NCBI RefSeq assembly: GCF_023630705.1
Contig: NZ_JALQEM010000037.1
Location: forward strand, 1 to 64,000
From: Caballeronia sp. GAFFF1
GTDB taxonomy: Bacteria > Pseudomonadota > Gammaproteobacteria > Burkholderiales > Burkholderiaceae
DNA length: 64,000 nucleotides
Direction of reading: 5' to 3'
A model generated the notes under the pieces. That model saw only the letters and a list, made by a program, of their open reading frames with translations. It did not search any database and had not been told where the DNA came from. A program made the translations under genes and the position numbers. Every line of letters begins with the position of its first letter. Within the stretch, counting starts at the first letter, position 1. Below are positions 36,183 to 44,810 of the stretch, one piece after another.

Positions 36183-36677
36183 TCAGTGCAAACAGATATC
36201 TGCCCACTTCTCTACGGACAGCTCACCGAGAATGGTCTGCACAAGCGCGACGCCTGGTTTGCTGGCGACAAAACGGTACGCGCAGCCTGCGGGCAACAGC
36301 GCCTGGTGCCCCTTGCGCAGGACGACGTGGCCCACCTTGCGGCCGGCAGGCTGAGCGCCTGCGCCTACGGTGCCTCGTCCCAACTTTGGGGCGCTGTCGA
36401 GCTTGATGAATTCGATCTGAACTTCACCGTCCATCTGGATAGTGAATTCGTCGTGAGCACATGCGAACCAGGGCGAAACGCCTTCGGTCCGGAGCACTTC
36501 GATGACGTATTCGAGATTTTTGCCGGCGACGACCTTTTCGTAGGGTGCCGATTTGGACGCCACCTCGAAGACGTTCGAGAAGGCGTAGTGATGAGCGCTT
36601 CCGCTCGTGATCTCAATGTCGCCTTTTTTGTAGTTATCGAGCGAGCCAAAGACGGTGTGGAATGCTGTATCGGTCAT
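36183..36677 (-). CDS. pnpC: Hydroquinone 1,2-dioxygenase, small subunit
   Basis: 164 residues from ATG 36677 (GGAGA seven bases upstream), equal to the 18-kDa HapC/PnpC subunit. MTDTAFHTVFGSLDNYKKGDIEITSG-like start (split here as read), then AYRFVASKPGVALVQTILG and a cupin-like core with HVVLRKGHQALLPAGCAY. The metal site is in the large subunit; this one completes the active site and assembly. First gene of the operon, downstream of a LysR-type box at 36764-36780. Confidence 0.88.
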   Translation of the reverse strand: MTDTAFHTVFGSLDNYKKGDIEITSGSAHHYAFSNVFEVASKSAPYEKVVAGKNLEYVIEVLRTEGVSPWFACAHDEFTIQMDGEVQIEFIKLDSAPKLGRGTVGAGAQPAGRKVGHVVLRKGHQALLPAGCAYRFVASKPGVALVQTILGELSVEKWADICLH

Positions 36678-36763
36678 TGCTGTCTCCTGTGTTGAACTCC
36701 TTGTTAGGTTCAACTCTAGGGGCAATGGCTCAGAGCAACAACCTGCTGGATTGCGACTACGGC

Positions 36764-36780
36764 ATTTGCGATTTTCGAAT
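36764..36780. promoter_or_regulatory. LysR-type operator upstream of pnpC
   Basis: ATTTG-CGATTTT-CGAAT, a near-perfect inverted repeat containing TKG-N7-CGA (T-N11-A-like), 87 bases before the pnpC start. A closely matching site (15 of 21 bases over the wider window) is found before the MFS gene at 39602-39618. This is the likely binding site of the LysR protein encoded at 36804-37733. Confidence 0.6.
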
Positions 36781-36803
36781 AATGGCCTGTCCGGTTTGCT
36801 TGC

Positions 36804-37733
36804 TTACCGCACCCACCCACGCTCAAGCAATGGCACATCCCACGAAGGCTCGCTACCCAAGTATTCGGCAAGGAATTCCACAAGCGCCTTGACCTTCAAT
36901 GCCTGCCGCTGCGTCGCGGGATAAACAGCGGCAAAGGTCAGCGGCGACAGCTCATAGTCCGTGAGAATAGGCACCAAAGTGCCCTTCACGAGCGCTTCGC
37001 TTGCGACCAAGGTCGGCAGACACACGACGCCACCACCGGTCAGAGCGTAATCCCGGAGCAGATGGACGGAATTCGAACGAATCATCCCCGGCAGTTCCAT
37101 CTCCACGACCTCGGAACCATGCTTCATCGTCCAGCGATTGCGTGAGGGATATCCCGAATAGAGTGCAGTCGTGTGCTGCAGTAAGTCACGCGGATGCTGC
37201 AACGCGGAATGGCTATCTAGGTAGACGGGGGACGCACAAAAAAGACGCCGGACGGTAAATAACCGCCGCTCGATGAGTGACTCGGAAATCGGCGGAAAAA
37301 TCTGGAACGCGATATCGAACCCTTCTTCGACGGGGTCGACAACGCGGTCATTGACGATGACGTCAAGCTGGATTCCGGGATAGCGCCGGTTGAACTCGGC
37401 AAGCGGCGCCCCGAAGTGGCCAAGCGCGAAGCCTGGAAGCATCTGGATGCGCAAACGCCCTGTCGGCGTGGCGCGGAGCTCGCGCATTTGGTCAGTGAGC
37501 TCATTGACTCGGCCCACGACCTCCGCACATTCCCGATAGAAAGCCTCGCCGACCTCGGATAGCCGTACATGGCGCGTGCTGCGGTGGAAGAGGGGCGCAT
37601 TGACGAACTTCTCAAGCTGTTGGATGCGGTTCGTCACTACCGAACTCGTCACACCAAGCTGCCTGGCTGCTTCCACGAAGCTGCTTGCCTCCGCCACTCT
37701 TACAAATGCCTCGATGCTTAGAAAGCGGTCCAT
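36804..37733 (-). CDS. pnpR: LysR-family regulator of hydroquinone catabolism
   Basis: 309 residues with an N-terminal winged helix (FLSIEAFVRVAEASSFVEAARQLGVTSSVVTNRIQQLEKFVNAPLFHRSTRHVRLSEVG) and an effector domain (about 90-300) with CASPVYLDSHS and GGGVVCLPTLV. Unlike many LysR regulators, it is co-directional with and upstream of its presumed targets, 126 bases before pnpC. The symbol is by position and analogy with the PNP/hydroquinone clusters; effector binding is not shown. Confidence 0.85.
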   Translation of the reverse strand: MDRFLSIEAFVRVAEASSFVEAARQLGVTSSVVTNRIQQLEKFVNAPLFHRSTRHVRLSEVGEAFYRECAEVVGRVNELTDQMRELRATPTGRLRIQMLPGFALGHFGAPLAEFNRRYPGIQLDVIVNDRVVDPVEEGFDIAFQIFPPISESLIERRLFTVRRLFCASPVYLDSHSALQHPRDLLQHTTALYSGYPSRNRWTMKHGSEVVEMELPGMIRSNSVHLLRDYALTGGGVVCLPTLVASEALVKGTLVPILTDYELSPLTFAAVYPATQRQALKVKALVEFLAEYLGSEPSWDVPLLERGWVR

Positions 37734-38153
37734 GCGGCGCCTTTCCCTCCTCGCAAAATGCCAGTTTATACGGACGAGACGGCCAACTGCGTAAGAGAGA
37801 AGACGTCACACGGCACTTACTTCGAGTCAATGTCGAAAGTACGCCCGCGAGCACCTCGGCCCTTCAACTCCGGGAAATGGGCAAGCTAGACGCCACGCCG
37901 CAAGCGATCGTCGCTCACAGCATGCTTATTCACGCCCTGAATGGACACGCTTGTGTGTGGGACTGCGGGCGACGAAGTGGAAAGGGTGACCAGCGGCTGG
38001 TTGGCCCGCGTTGAGGCGGCGTTCGGGCGCAACATGTTTTCATCCAACAAAATGGGCAGCATGCGGGAAGACAGACGGGCTGGGTGCGAAGCGTCTTTCA
38101 CCGCGATAATACCGCGGCGGCGTATAAAAGCCGCCGCCTACTTGACGTCTGTA
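37734..38153. other. Gap between LysR and MFS genes
   Basis: 420 bases. It contains the lysR promoter region and the region just downstream of the MFS gene. I see no coding sequence with a start signal. Confidence 0.4.
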
Positions 38154-39407
38154 CTACCGCGGCTGGTCTCCCGCAGCAAGCCCCGCTCGCACGACCGAAC
38201 GGCGCTGCAGGACGGCCGGTGCCGTTTCCTTCAAAAGCATGCTTACCACGATGCCCAGAACGACCGCGCACATCGGCAGCCAAAGAATATTCTGGATACC
38301 AAAGTGAGCCGCGACGTAGCCACCCATCGCCGGCGCAATGCCGCCGCCAAAGATCTCACCCACGCCTACCACGGCGCCAATCGACGTCGAGACGAGTCCG
38401 ATCGGGGCGGCTTCAGTCGCCACTGGTCCCGAGAGCAGCGAAACTAGGCCGAGCGTGAAGAACGACGCAACAAAGAGGGCCGCGAACAGCGCAAGCGGTT
38501 GAGGGCCGAGGCCGCGGAAAATATAGAGCACCACAGCAGTCCCCGCGAAGCCCAAGATGCTCGCCAGGCGGCGTCCGACGAAGTCTGACAAACCGGGCAA
38601 GCCGAATTGCCCAAGAAAGCCACCGAAGCCGATAGCCGAGACAACAAGGCCCATTTTCTGTGTATCAAGCGACAGGTAACCGGTGAGATAAAGTGGCATC
38701 AGCGCGCCAAGAACAAAGACACCGGTCATCGCGCAGCACAACGCGAGCATGGCGACGAGAATGTTTCTGCTTTTGAAGACATGACCTAGCGATGCCGGCG
38801 CATGCTCCGAAGCGACCGCTTCGACCACTTTCGGTTCACGGATGACGAAGAACATAATCGCCCCGAGAACCAGGCCTGGAATGGCCACGAGAGCGAACAC
38901 CCACCGCCAGGTGACAAAACTTAGCAACTGCGTTGCGATAATGGGCGACAATGCCAGCCCGAAGAGCGCGAAACCGCTCTGCTGCAGGCCAAGGTTCAGG
39001 CCGCGGCGACGCGGATGCGATGCGTCCGCCGTTGCAGCGAAGCTCGTCGGACAGAACGAGCCCTCCGCGATCCCCATCAGACCTCGGATCGCGATAAGGC
39101 TGAGCAGTCCACCGGCAACCCCCGAAAAGCCAGAAAGCAGCGAAAACGCAATGATGGCGGGAATCAAGACCTTACGGCGCCCAATCTTGTCAGAGATACC
39201 GCCCATCAGCGCTGCGAATACGCCCCAAGAGAGCCCAAGCACGCCGATGCAGTTGCCTACGTCCTGCGCAGTGAGGTTGAGGTCCTTCATGATCGAAGGA
39301 AAAAGCGGCGCGATGAGCCAACGGTCCAGGCCAACGAGGCCGAAGCCCAGCGCCAGCAGCGTTACTGCCTTCCATTCGTACGCGGTATCCCAGTCGTTTC
39401 GTTTCAT
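38154..39407 (-). CDS. MFS transporter, probably for aromatic or organic acids
   Basis: 417 residues from ATG 39407 (GGAGACGGAA just upstream); an ATG at 39425 overlaps that ribosome-binding site and is less likely. Twelve predicted TM helices; the MFS loop 2-3 motif is GGISDKIGRRKVLIP, and its repeat-half copy is GLSDFVGRRLASILG. GLVGLDRWLIAPLFPSIMKDLNL in helix 1 is typical of the ACS/AAHS-like branches. Located upstream of the LysR gene and preceded by the same operator type as pnpC, so it probably imports a precursor of hydroquinone. Confidence 0.9.
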   Translation of the reverse strand: MKRNDWDTAYEWKAVTLLALGFGLVGLDRWLIAPLFPSIMKDLNLTAQDVGNCIGVLGLSWGVFAALMGGISDKIGRRKVLIPAIIAFSLLSGFSGVAGGLLSLIAIRGLMGIAEGSFCPTSFAATADASHPRRRGLNLGLQQSGFALFGLALSPIIATQLLSFVTWRWVFALVAIPGLVLGAIMFFVIREPKVVEAVASEHAPASLGHVFKSRNILVAMLALCCAMTGVFVLGALMPLYLTGYLSLDTQKMGLVVSAIGFGGFLGQFGLPGLSDFVGRRLASILGFAGTAVVLYIFRGLGPQPLALFAALFVASFFTLGLVSLLSGPVATEAAPIGLVSTSIGAVVGVGEIFGGGIAPAMGGYVAAHFGIQNILWLPMCAVVLGIVVSMLLKETAPAVLQRRSVVRAGLAAGDQPR

Positions 39408-39591
39408 TTCCGTCTCCGTGAACATTGGCTTGTGCCGGTGCACCTGCAATCGCCTGCGTGAATGCCAATGTTTTGTTATGCGAATCCAATCGCTAGGTAT
39501 GGTCGACCGTCCGGCACTGGTAAGACCCGGCTCGCCCAATCAACGCCATAAAGATAGGTTCACGGGTAGCTTTGGGGTATCGAAGAACAAG

Positions 39592-39618
39592 CGAATGCGA
39601 CATTCGGGAAATGCGAAT
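39592..39618. promoter_or_regulatory. LysR-type operator upstream of the MFS gene
   Basis: Three alternating half-sites CGAAT (39592-39596), ATTCG (39602-39606) and CGAAT (39614-39618). The last two form a perfect ATTCG-N7-CGAAT palindrome, like the pnpC site. It lies about 195 bases before the MFS start and about 310 bases before the divergent SDR gene. Confidence 0.6.
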
Positions 39619-39930
39619 AATCGGTGGGCAAAGGCGGAAGGCGTTCCCTAGAAAGCAGGAAGGGACGACGACCGGGGAGAAAATCGCGTTGGGTCGAGGT
39701 GCCAAGGGGAATCCCCGATATACAATTTTGGCGAGCACCACACCCCGCTTATTGCGAGGAAATGGGGTCCTTGATTTCTGCTCGATGAATCCGCAGACTT
39801 TCGTGGAGCAGGCGCGCTGCCGCGCACGAGGCTTTTGGAAACGGAATGCCGCGTGCCCACGGGCGCGTGGTCATCGGTCTGGGACGACTTGCTCCATAAT
39901 GGGCAACCAATCCATTCTTGAGCGCTTGCA

Positions 39931-40653
39931 ATGACGCTAAAAGACAAACGAGTCGTCGTACTCGGCGGCACTTCCGGCATTGGCTTTGCCATTGCCAAAG
40001 CGGTAGCGGAGTCTGGCGGTACGCCCGTCGTGGTTTCGCGAAAACCTGAAAGCGTTGAAAGCGCTATTGGCCGCCTACCTTCCGGAGCGGAAGGTCACAC
40101 CGCCGATGTCACTAGTGAAACCGAGGTCGCAGCGTTATTCGAAAAAATCGGAGAGATTGATCACATCGCGTATACCGCCGCCGACAATGTAGTGACTGGC
40201 CCCCTCAGTGACATGGACCTCGGTGTCGCTCGCGATTTTCTTGGTGCCCGCTTTTGGGGACCGCTGACCGTCGCAAAATACGGTGCGCGACACATTCGCC
40301 CCGGTGGCTCAATCGTGCTCACGTCAGGCATCGCGGGTGCGAGACCACCGGGGCCCGGTTGGGCGATGGGCGCCGCAGTCTGCAGCGCGATAGACGGACT
40401 TGCCCGTGCGCTCGCCATCGAACTTGCACCTATTCGAGTTAATGCGGTTGCGCCGGGGTGGACGAGAACGCCCGTCTGGCGCGCCATTCCAGAGGACGCG
40501 CGGGAAGCGCTTTTCGCCGAAGTCGGGGCCAAGCTGCCGGTGGGCCGCGTCGCCCTGCCAGAAGAAATCGCGGCGTCTTACCTCTTCCTGATGGAATCGC
40601 CATACACCACTGGCCATACCGTGGTAAGTGACGGCGGCAGCTTACTTGTCTGA
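39931..40653 (+). CDS. SDR-family protein lacking the usual catalytic Tyr/Lys
   Basis: 240 residues. Rossmann glycine motif GGTSGIGFAIAKAVAESGG, the D in TADVTSE, and the NAVAPGWTRTPVW loop mark an SDR. The stretch where YxxxK should stand reads PPGPGWAMGAAVCSAIDGLARALAIEL, with no Tyr or Lys. Family members with this change exist, so the protein may act by a different mechanism or bind nucleotide for other reasons. It is divergent from the MFS gene of the hydroquinone region. No clear operon partner downstream. Confidence 0.85.
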   Translation: MTLKDKRVVVLGGTSGIGFAIAKAVAESGGTPVVVSRKPESVESAIGRLPSGAEGHTADVTSETEVAALFEKIGEIDHIAYTAADNVVTGPLSDMDLGVARDFLGARFWGPLTVAKYGARHIRPGGSIVLTSGIAGARPPGPGWAMGAAVCSAIDGLARALAIELAPIRVNAVAPGWTRTPVWRAIPEDAREALFAEVGAKLPVGRVALPEEIAASYLFLMESPYTTGHTVVSDGGSLLV

Positions 40654-41338
40654 TCTTCAGGTACGCGGTCGAGCGCCAAGAGCACTATCAATGCGTGGTT
40701 AGCGGATGGCCGTTACGGATCTAGCGGGAGACGCGCGAATTTCCGTGTCACCGAGGCCCGGTTAGGGACCGGCAATACTCATTTGCGGCGCCCGGAAGCC
40801 GACGTTGAGGCGCACAGGCTCGCCAATGACGGCTAGTTGACGTGCAGCAGCCGTACGACGCTTTACTCGCGAGCGTCGGCTATGGCCGACGACCGAAAAT
40901 CCCCCTGTCATTATGGATGGCCGGTTACGGCGTGTACCCGACGTCCGAACGTCCGAGTGGCGCCGCGTGTGAGCGGCCGCTACTGTTTAGGGTTGTAGGA
41001 CGCCTGCCCTAACCTTCGGGACCATCAAATCGCGCTGACACGAGCGGGCAGGTGTCGTACAAGCCCCAAGGGAGGAAACCGCGGAGTGCTCTCGCATCGT
41101 CTGAACCGTTTCGCGATATGGCGAATGGCCGATTACATCAGGAGCGTGGTGAGCGATAACGCGGATGCTTGCAAGATCAAGTCATTGCAATCGCGGCGAC
41201 AAGTCGGCGCCACATCACAATCTCGTCGGTCGAAGCAATTCCGAACTGGCCTTTTAACGCGACAAGCGCAGGCGTCTGCTATCGGCTCCCGCTGCCGAGA
41301 AGCCGACGGTTCAAGTACGTGCGCCGACGCGATAACGT
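40654..41338. other. Non-coding gap with dispersed repeat
   Basis: 685 bases between the SDR and the IS91-family element. It contains the inverted copy of the dispersed repeat (40760-40854). I see no gene. Confidence 0.5.
40760..40854 (-). repeat. Dispersed intergenic repeat, copy 2 (inverted)
   Basis: Read on the minus strand it runs GGCTGCTGCACGTCAACTAG then CCGTCATTGGCGAGC and AACGTCGGCTT, matching the copy at 23719-23810. The similarity extends about 35 further bases with substitutions. Non-coding. Confidence 0.6.
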
Positions 41339-42526
41339 TCATGTTCGGGCCCACTTAGAAGGTGGCGCCCGGATGGGTTTGCTGCGTTCAAGCACTTCGA
41401 GGATGATCATCGGCGAGCCGCAGTGTCGGCAAACGAAGGGGGGTAATACAGGCGCGGTGTCGACGAGGACGGAACCAGCTTCGCTACGGGTCGACAGGCT
41501 ACTGAGCAACTCGCGGATCCTCACCAGATTTTCACGGCGCACGGGGTTTGCCAGCAGGCCGTAATGGCGAATGCGGTGGAAGCCCTCGGGCAGCACATGC
41601 AGCAAAAACCGGCGCGCGAACTCATCGGCTTCGAGCGTCATGGTCTTGTTACGCGTTCGGCCCTTCACACGATAGTCCTTCCAACGGAAGCTGACGCGAT
41701 GTTCGTCGAGAGCGATCAACCGCTGGTTGGATATCGCAACTCGGTGCGTGTAGCGCGACAGATAAGCCAACACCGCTTCGGGTCCCGCAAACGGGCGCTT
41801 TGCATACACGACCCATTCACACGCGCGCATTGGCACCAACCACTTTGCAAACGCGTCCACATCGTTGAGCGCAGCGTATTCTCCGAAGAAGCGCAACTTG
41901 CCGAGACGATAGTTGGCCTCAAGTTCTTCGAGGAAGCGTCGTCGGAACAAACGTGAGAGCACGCGCACTGGAAGGAAGAAACCCGACTTGCACGCGACCC
42001 ATCGATGTCGGTCCGGCGACAAGCCACCGCCAGGCACAATGCCGTGCACATGCGGATGGTGCGTGAGCGCCGATCCCCAGGTATGCAGAACTAAAGTGGC
42101 ACCAATCTGTGCTCCGAGATGCTTGGAGTCCGCGGCAATGACGCGCAGCGTCTCGGCTGCAATATCGAACAACATCCCATACATGACGGATTTGTTGTAA
42201 TACGCTATCGCACTGATCTCGGCGGGCAGCGTAAAAACCACGTGGTAGTACTCGACAGGCAGGAGATCCGCTTCACGCGCCTCAAGCCATCGACGCGCCG
42301 CACTTGCCTGGCACTTCGGACAATGTCTATTGCGACATGAGTTGTAGGAGATCTCGACTCGAGCACAGCCTTCGCAGCGAAGCACGTGGCCTCCCAGCGC
42401 CGCGCTGCGGCACCGTTCGATTGCCGACATAACCTTCAGCTGACCCAGGCTCAGGTTGGCGGATTGCCGCCATGCTGGGCCAAGCGAGCGAAAGACGTCA
42501 GCCACCTCGAGCGCACCGTGTGCCAC
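41339..42526 (-). CDS. tnpA: IS91-family HUH transposase
   Basis: 395 residues. An N-terminal zinc finger (CEGCARVEISYNSCRNRHCPKCQ) is followed by the HUH motif in LTHHPHVHGIVPGGGLSPD and the catalytic Tyr region AYLSRYTHRVAISNQRLI; WKDYRVKGRTRNKTMTLEADEFARRFLLHVLPEGFHRIRHYGLLAN is typical of the IS801/IS1294 branch. A C-terminal CRHC motif remains. Length and motifs look complete, so the element may be active by single-strand rolling-circle transfer. Confidence 0.93.
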   Translation of the reverse strand: MAHGALEVADVFRSLGPAWRQSANLSLGQLKVMSAIERCRSAALGGHVLRCEGCARVEISYNSCRNRHCPKCQASAARRWLEAREADLLPVEYYHVVFTLPAEISAIAYYNKSVMYGMLFDIAAETLRVIAADSKHLGAQIGATLVLHTWGSALTHHPHVHGIVPGGGLSPDRHRWVACKSGFFLPVRVLSRLFRRRFLEELEANYRLGKLRFFGEYAALNDVDAFAKWLVPMRACEWVVYAKRPFAGPEAVLAYLSRYTHRVAISNQRLIALDEHRVSFRWKDYRVKGRTRNKTMTLEADEFARRFLLHVLPEGFHRIRHYGLLANPVRRENLVRIRELLSSLSTRSEAGSVLVDTAPVLPPFVCRHCGSPMIILEVLERSKPIRAPPSKWART

Positions 42527-42535
42527 GGCGTCGGC

Positions 42536-43411
42536 TTATTCGGTGCGCAGATTCTCAAGAGGGCTCACTACCTCACGCAGAATATCGGTGGCTACCTGGG
42601 CATAAAGCGCTGTCGTCTCGAGCTTCTTGTGCCCGAGCATGACCTGGATCACGCGGATATCGACCTTCTGTTCGAGCAGATGCGTGGCAAAACTATGGCG
42701 CAATGTGTGCATCGACACGCGCTTGTCGATTCCAGCAGCCTGAGCCGCGGCATGGACCGCGCGGTTGAGTTGGCGCGTGCTGAGCGATTCGATAGGATTG
42801 AGGCCAGGAAACAGCCAGCCACCGTCGAGCATCTTGCCCTGGGCTCGGGCGACGCGCCACCAAACCCTCAGACGGTCGACCAAGATCGGCGACAGCATCG
42901 CGTATCGATCCTTCTGGCCTTTGCCCTGCTCAACGCGCAGCGTCATACGCTGGCTATCGATGTCGGCGACCTTCAAAGCCACCACCTCACTTGCGCGCAA
43001 TCCTGTGCCGTAGGCGAGCGCCAGCGCGGTCTGATGCTTAAGATTGCCCGCTGCCGCGATCAGTCGACTCACCTCATCGCGGCTCAGTATGACCGGCAAG
43101 GTACGCGGGAGATAAATCGGACGCATCTTGGCCATTAACTCCTCGTGACCAAGCGTCGTACCAAAGAAGAATTTGAGGCCAGTGATGGCTGCGTTCAGGG
43201 AAATCGGCGACACGCCGTGATCAACCAGATGCAGTTGATAGCGCCGCAAATCCTCGACCGTCGCGGTATCGGGCGAGCGACTCAGGAAGACGGTGAAATC
43301 TCGAACCGCGCGCAGGTAATTGGCCTGTGTCTTTGGCGCGAGTCGGCGCATGCGCATATCGTCCATCATACGTTGGCGCAACGGACTGACGCTCTGAATG
43401 GCAGTAGTCAT
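42536..43411 (-). CDS. Tyrosine recombinase associated with IS91-type transposase
   Basis: 291 residues from MTTAIQSVSPLRQRMMDDMRMR; an ATG at 43450 lies beyond a hairpin and is unlikely. Core-binding SAM-like domain (about 15-90) and catalytic domain with R in TGLRASEVVALKV, HTLRHSFATHLLE (H-xx-R) and the final H/Y pair in MLGHKKLETTALYAQV. Such XerD-like integrases accompany one branch of IS91 elements; their role is not established. Confidence 0.9.
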   Translation of the reverse strand: MTTAIQSVSPLRQRMMDDMRMRRLAPKTQANYLRAVRDFTVFLSRSPDTATVEDLRRYQLHLVDHGVSPISLNAAITGLKFFFGTTLGHEELMAKMRPIYLPRTLPVILSRDEVSRLIAAAGNLKHQTALALAYGTGLRASEVVALKVADIDSQRMTLRVEQGKGQKDRYAMLSPILVDRLRVWWRVARAQGKMLDGGWLFPGLNPIESLSTRQLNRAVHAAAQAAGIDKRVSMHTLRHSFATHLLEQKVDIRVIQVMLGHKKLETTALYAQVATDILREVVSPLENLRTE

Positions 43412-43423
43412 GGCTGGGCTCCA

Positions 43424-43484
43424 GTTGGGAGATGAGGCAGACCGCCTCATCTCCCAACATAGGAAACTGCGCAGGTTTCCTATG
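43424..43484. repeat. Two adjacent perfect hairpins at the element edge
   Basis: Hairpin 1: GTTGGGAGATGAGGC (43424-43438) and its exact complement (43444-43458), five-base loop. Hairpin 2: CATAGGAAAC (43458-43467) and its complement (43475-43484), seven-base loop. The two share a base and sit directly upstream of the recombinase start. They could be the replication end (ori or ter) of the IS91-like element or a recombinase site. Confidence 0.7.
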
Positions 43485-43619
43485 ACGAACCGCCATGTTC
43501 AACCGGAGTGAATACCGCGCGAGCGGTTTAGTCCACTGGCCGTGAGCCGCCCCACGCGCCTTGGCCGGCTGATCCGCCGTTACGCAGTTTGAATCATCGT
43601 CCGTTCAACGGCTGTTGAG

Positions 43620-44102
43620 TCACCAGTGCCGACCTCCCCCGTAGCGGCTGCGCCGCTGGGCTCGTGCGTCTCGCCGCCAAGCTTCGCGCTGCCGACCGCC
43701 GCCGCAGGCTCCACCGGAGCATGTACTCAGCGCGACCCAACACGCCCCGATTTCACAGACGTCACATGCACAATTCTCGGCCAAAGCGCATTCGCCAAGC
43801 GAACAACCAGGCGCGCAGCCGTCATCGCTACCGAGGTAGACGAATTCGGCTTGGCGTACGACCGCCGGGTGACGTGCGAGTCCGGCGTTGCGCTCACGGT
43901 AGTGATGCCACGCACAGAGATCAAGGCGCCGCCGGAGCAGCTTAAGGCCCATCGTCAGCCCGTGCCGTTCGATCGGCCGAAAGCCAAAGTTTGAACAACT
44001 CTGCCCACCGGTTTGGATGCGATACGCACATGCAAAGCCCTTCCTGGGAGAAACGTAGCGCTGGTAGAGTCGAATACCTTCCAAAACCAATGAAGTCAGC
44101 AT
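43620..44102 (-). CDS. yidD: YidD-family protein with cysteine-rich tail
   Basis: 160 residues. Residues about 1-75 form the YidD domain: LEGIRLYQRYVSPRKGFACAYRIQTG, CSNFGFRPIERHGLTMGLKLLRRRLDLC. YidD helps insertion of membrane proteins near YidC. About residues 95-135 carry nine cysteines in short spacings (CAPGCSLGEC and the following C-x-C and C-x2-C groups), a feature absent from classic YidD (about 85 residues). The gene stands alone, not next to yidC/rpmH. Start at 44102 has AGGAA upstream; the first 16 codons of the longer frame lack similarity. Confidence 0.8.
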   Translation of the reverse strand: MLTSLVLEGIRLYQRYVSPRKGFACAYRIQTGGQSCSNFGFRPIERHGLTMGLKLLRRRLDLCAWHHYRERNAGLARHPAVVRQAEFVYLGSDDGCAPGCSLGECALAENCACDVCEIGACWVALSTCSGGACGGGRQREAWRRDARAQRRSRYGGGRHW

Positions 44103-44513
44103 GGGCGTTCCTGGAAGCGTTGCAGGGCGAAGAGCACGTTGCATACCCATCCCACCGCCTTTCTGTTGCGAAGCGACTTTGCTTGAGCGCTGGTCGGCTC
44201 AACCGGCTGGTTATGAACTCGGACCGCTAGCCCACTAGAGACTAAACGCGGCAAGGCGCAGGTGAACGGTAGAAACTGGCCGGTTGTCGCAGTCGCCGAA
44301 GATCGCGCTGCCTGCGGAACCGGCGTTAAGTCGTCCCTATCCTGCGATCGTCAACTGGTGGCGGGACGGCAACTACCCCTCGCGCGCGCAAACCGACGCT
44401 TAGAAGGAGGCCCGCTCGGTTGAGCCGGCACAGCCCATATCGGTGGTATGAAGGAGACAAGCCCGCTATGAACCCTTAGCGCTTAACAGCAACTGATCTT
44501 CTCCCTGCCTCAC
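44103..44513. other. Gap without recognisable gene
   Basis: About 410 bases upstream of yidD and before the IS66 scrap. No gene seen. An AGAAGGAGG at about 44401 has no start codon in range. Confidence 0.4.
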
Positions 44514-44810
44514 ATGAGCAACATCGAGCGGGATGCCGCGAATCTTGGTGCTGATGCCCGCCACCGGCTTCGACACAGCCGGGCAAAGCCAGTAAGCGAC
44601 GCGCTTTACGAGTGGTTGGTTACGCAGCGCAAACTCGTTTCCGACGGCTCCGCCATTGCTAAGGCTTTGGAATACAGCCTGAAGCGCTGGCAAGCGCTGA
44701 CTGGCTATCTCGAAGACGGGCTTGTACCAATCGACAACACTTGGGTCGAAAATCAGATACGTCCATGGGCCATCGGACGGTCCAACTGGTTGTTGGCAGG
44801 GTCGCTTTGT
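44514..44810 (+). pseudogene. tnpC: IS66 transposase TnpC, C-terminal fragment
   Basis: About 98 residues matching the late part of IS66 TnpC: IERDAANLGADARHRLRHSRAKPVSDAL, DGSAIAKALEYSLKRWQALTGYL, and the DDE glutamate region VPIDNTWVENQIRPWAIGRSNWLLAGS. Both flanks are lost; at about 44810 the sequence changes into the end of a phage gene in another frame. A dead remnant, not the missing part of the element at 1-1382 as far as I can tell. Confidence 0.8.

Larger units (their letters stand above)
41339..43484 (-). mobile_element. IS91-family element with companion tyrosine recombinase
   Basis: An HUH-type transposase and a tyrosine recombinase read on the minus strand, nine bases apart. Upstream of the recombinase lie two perfect hairpins (43424-43484). 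IS91-group elements end in hairpins and insert next to a GTTC/GAAC tetranucleotide; ATGTTC occurs near both edges (41340 and 43494). The outer limits are estimates. Confidence 0.65.

Noticed and set aside
42386-43138. 250-codon plus-strand ORF opposite the tyrosine recombinase
   Set aside because: It lies antisense to a clear recombinase gene and shows no family features.
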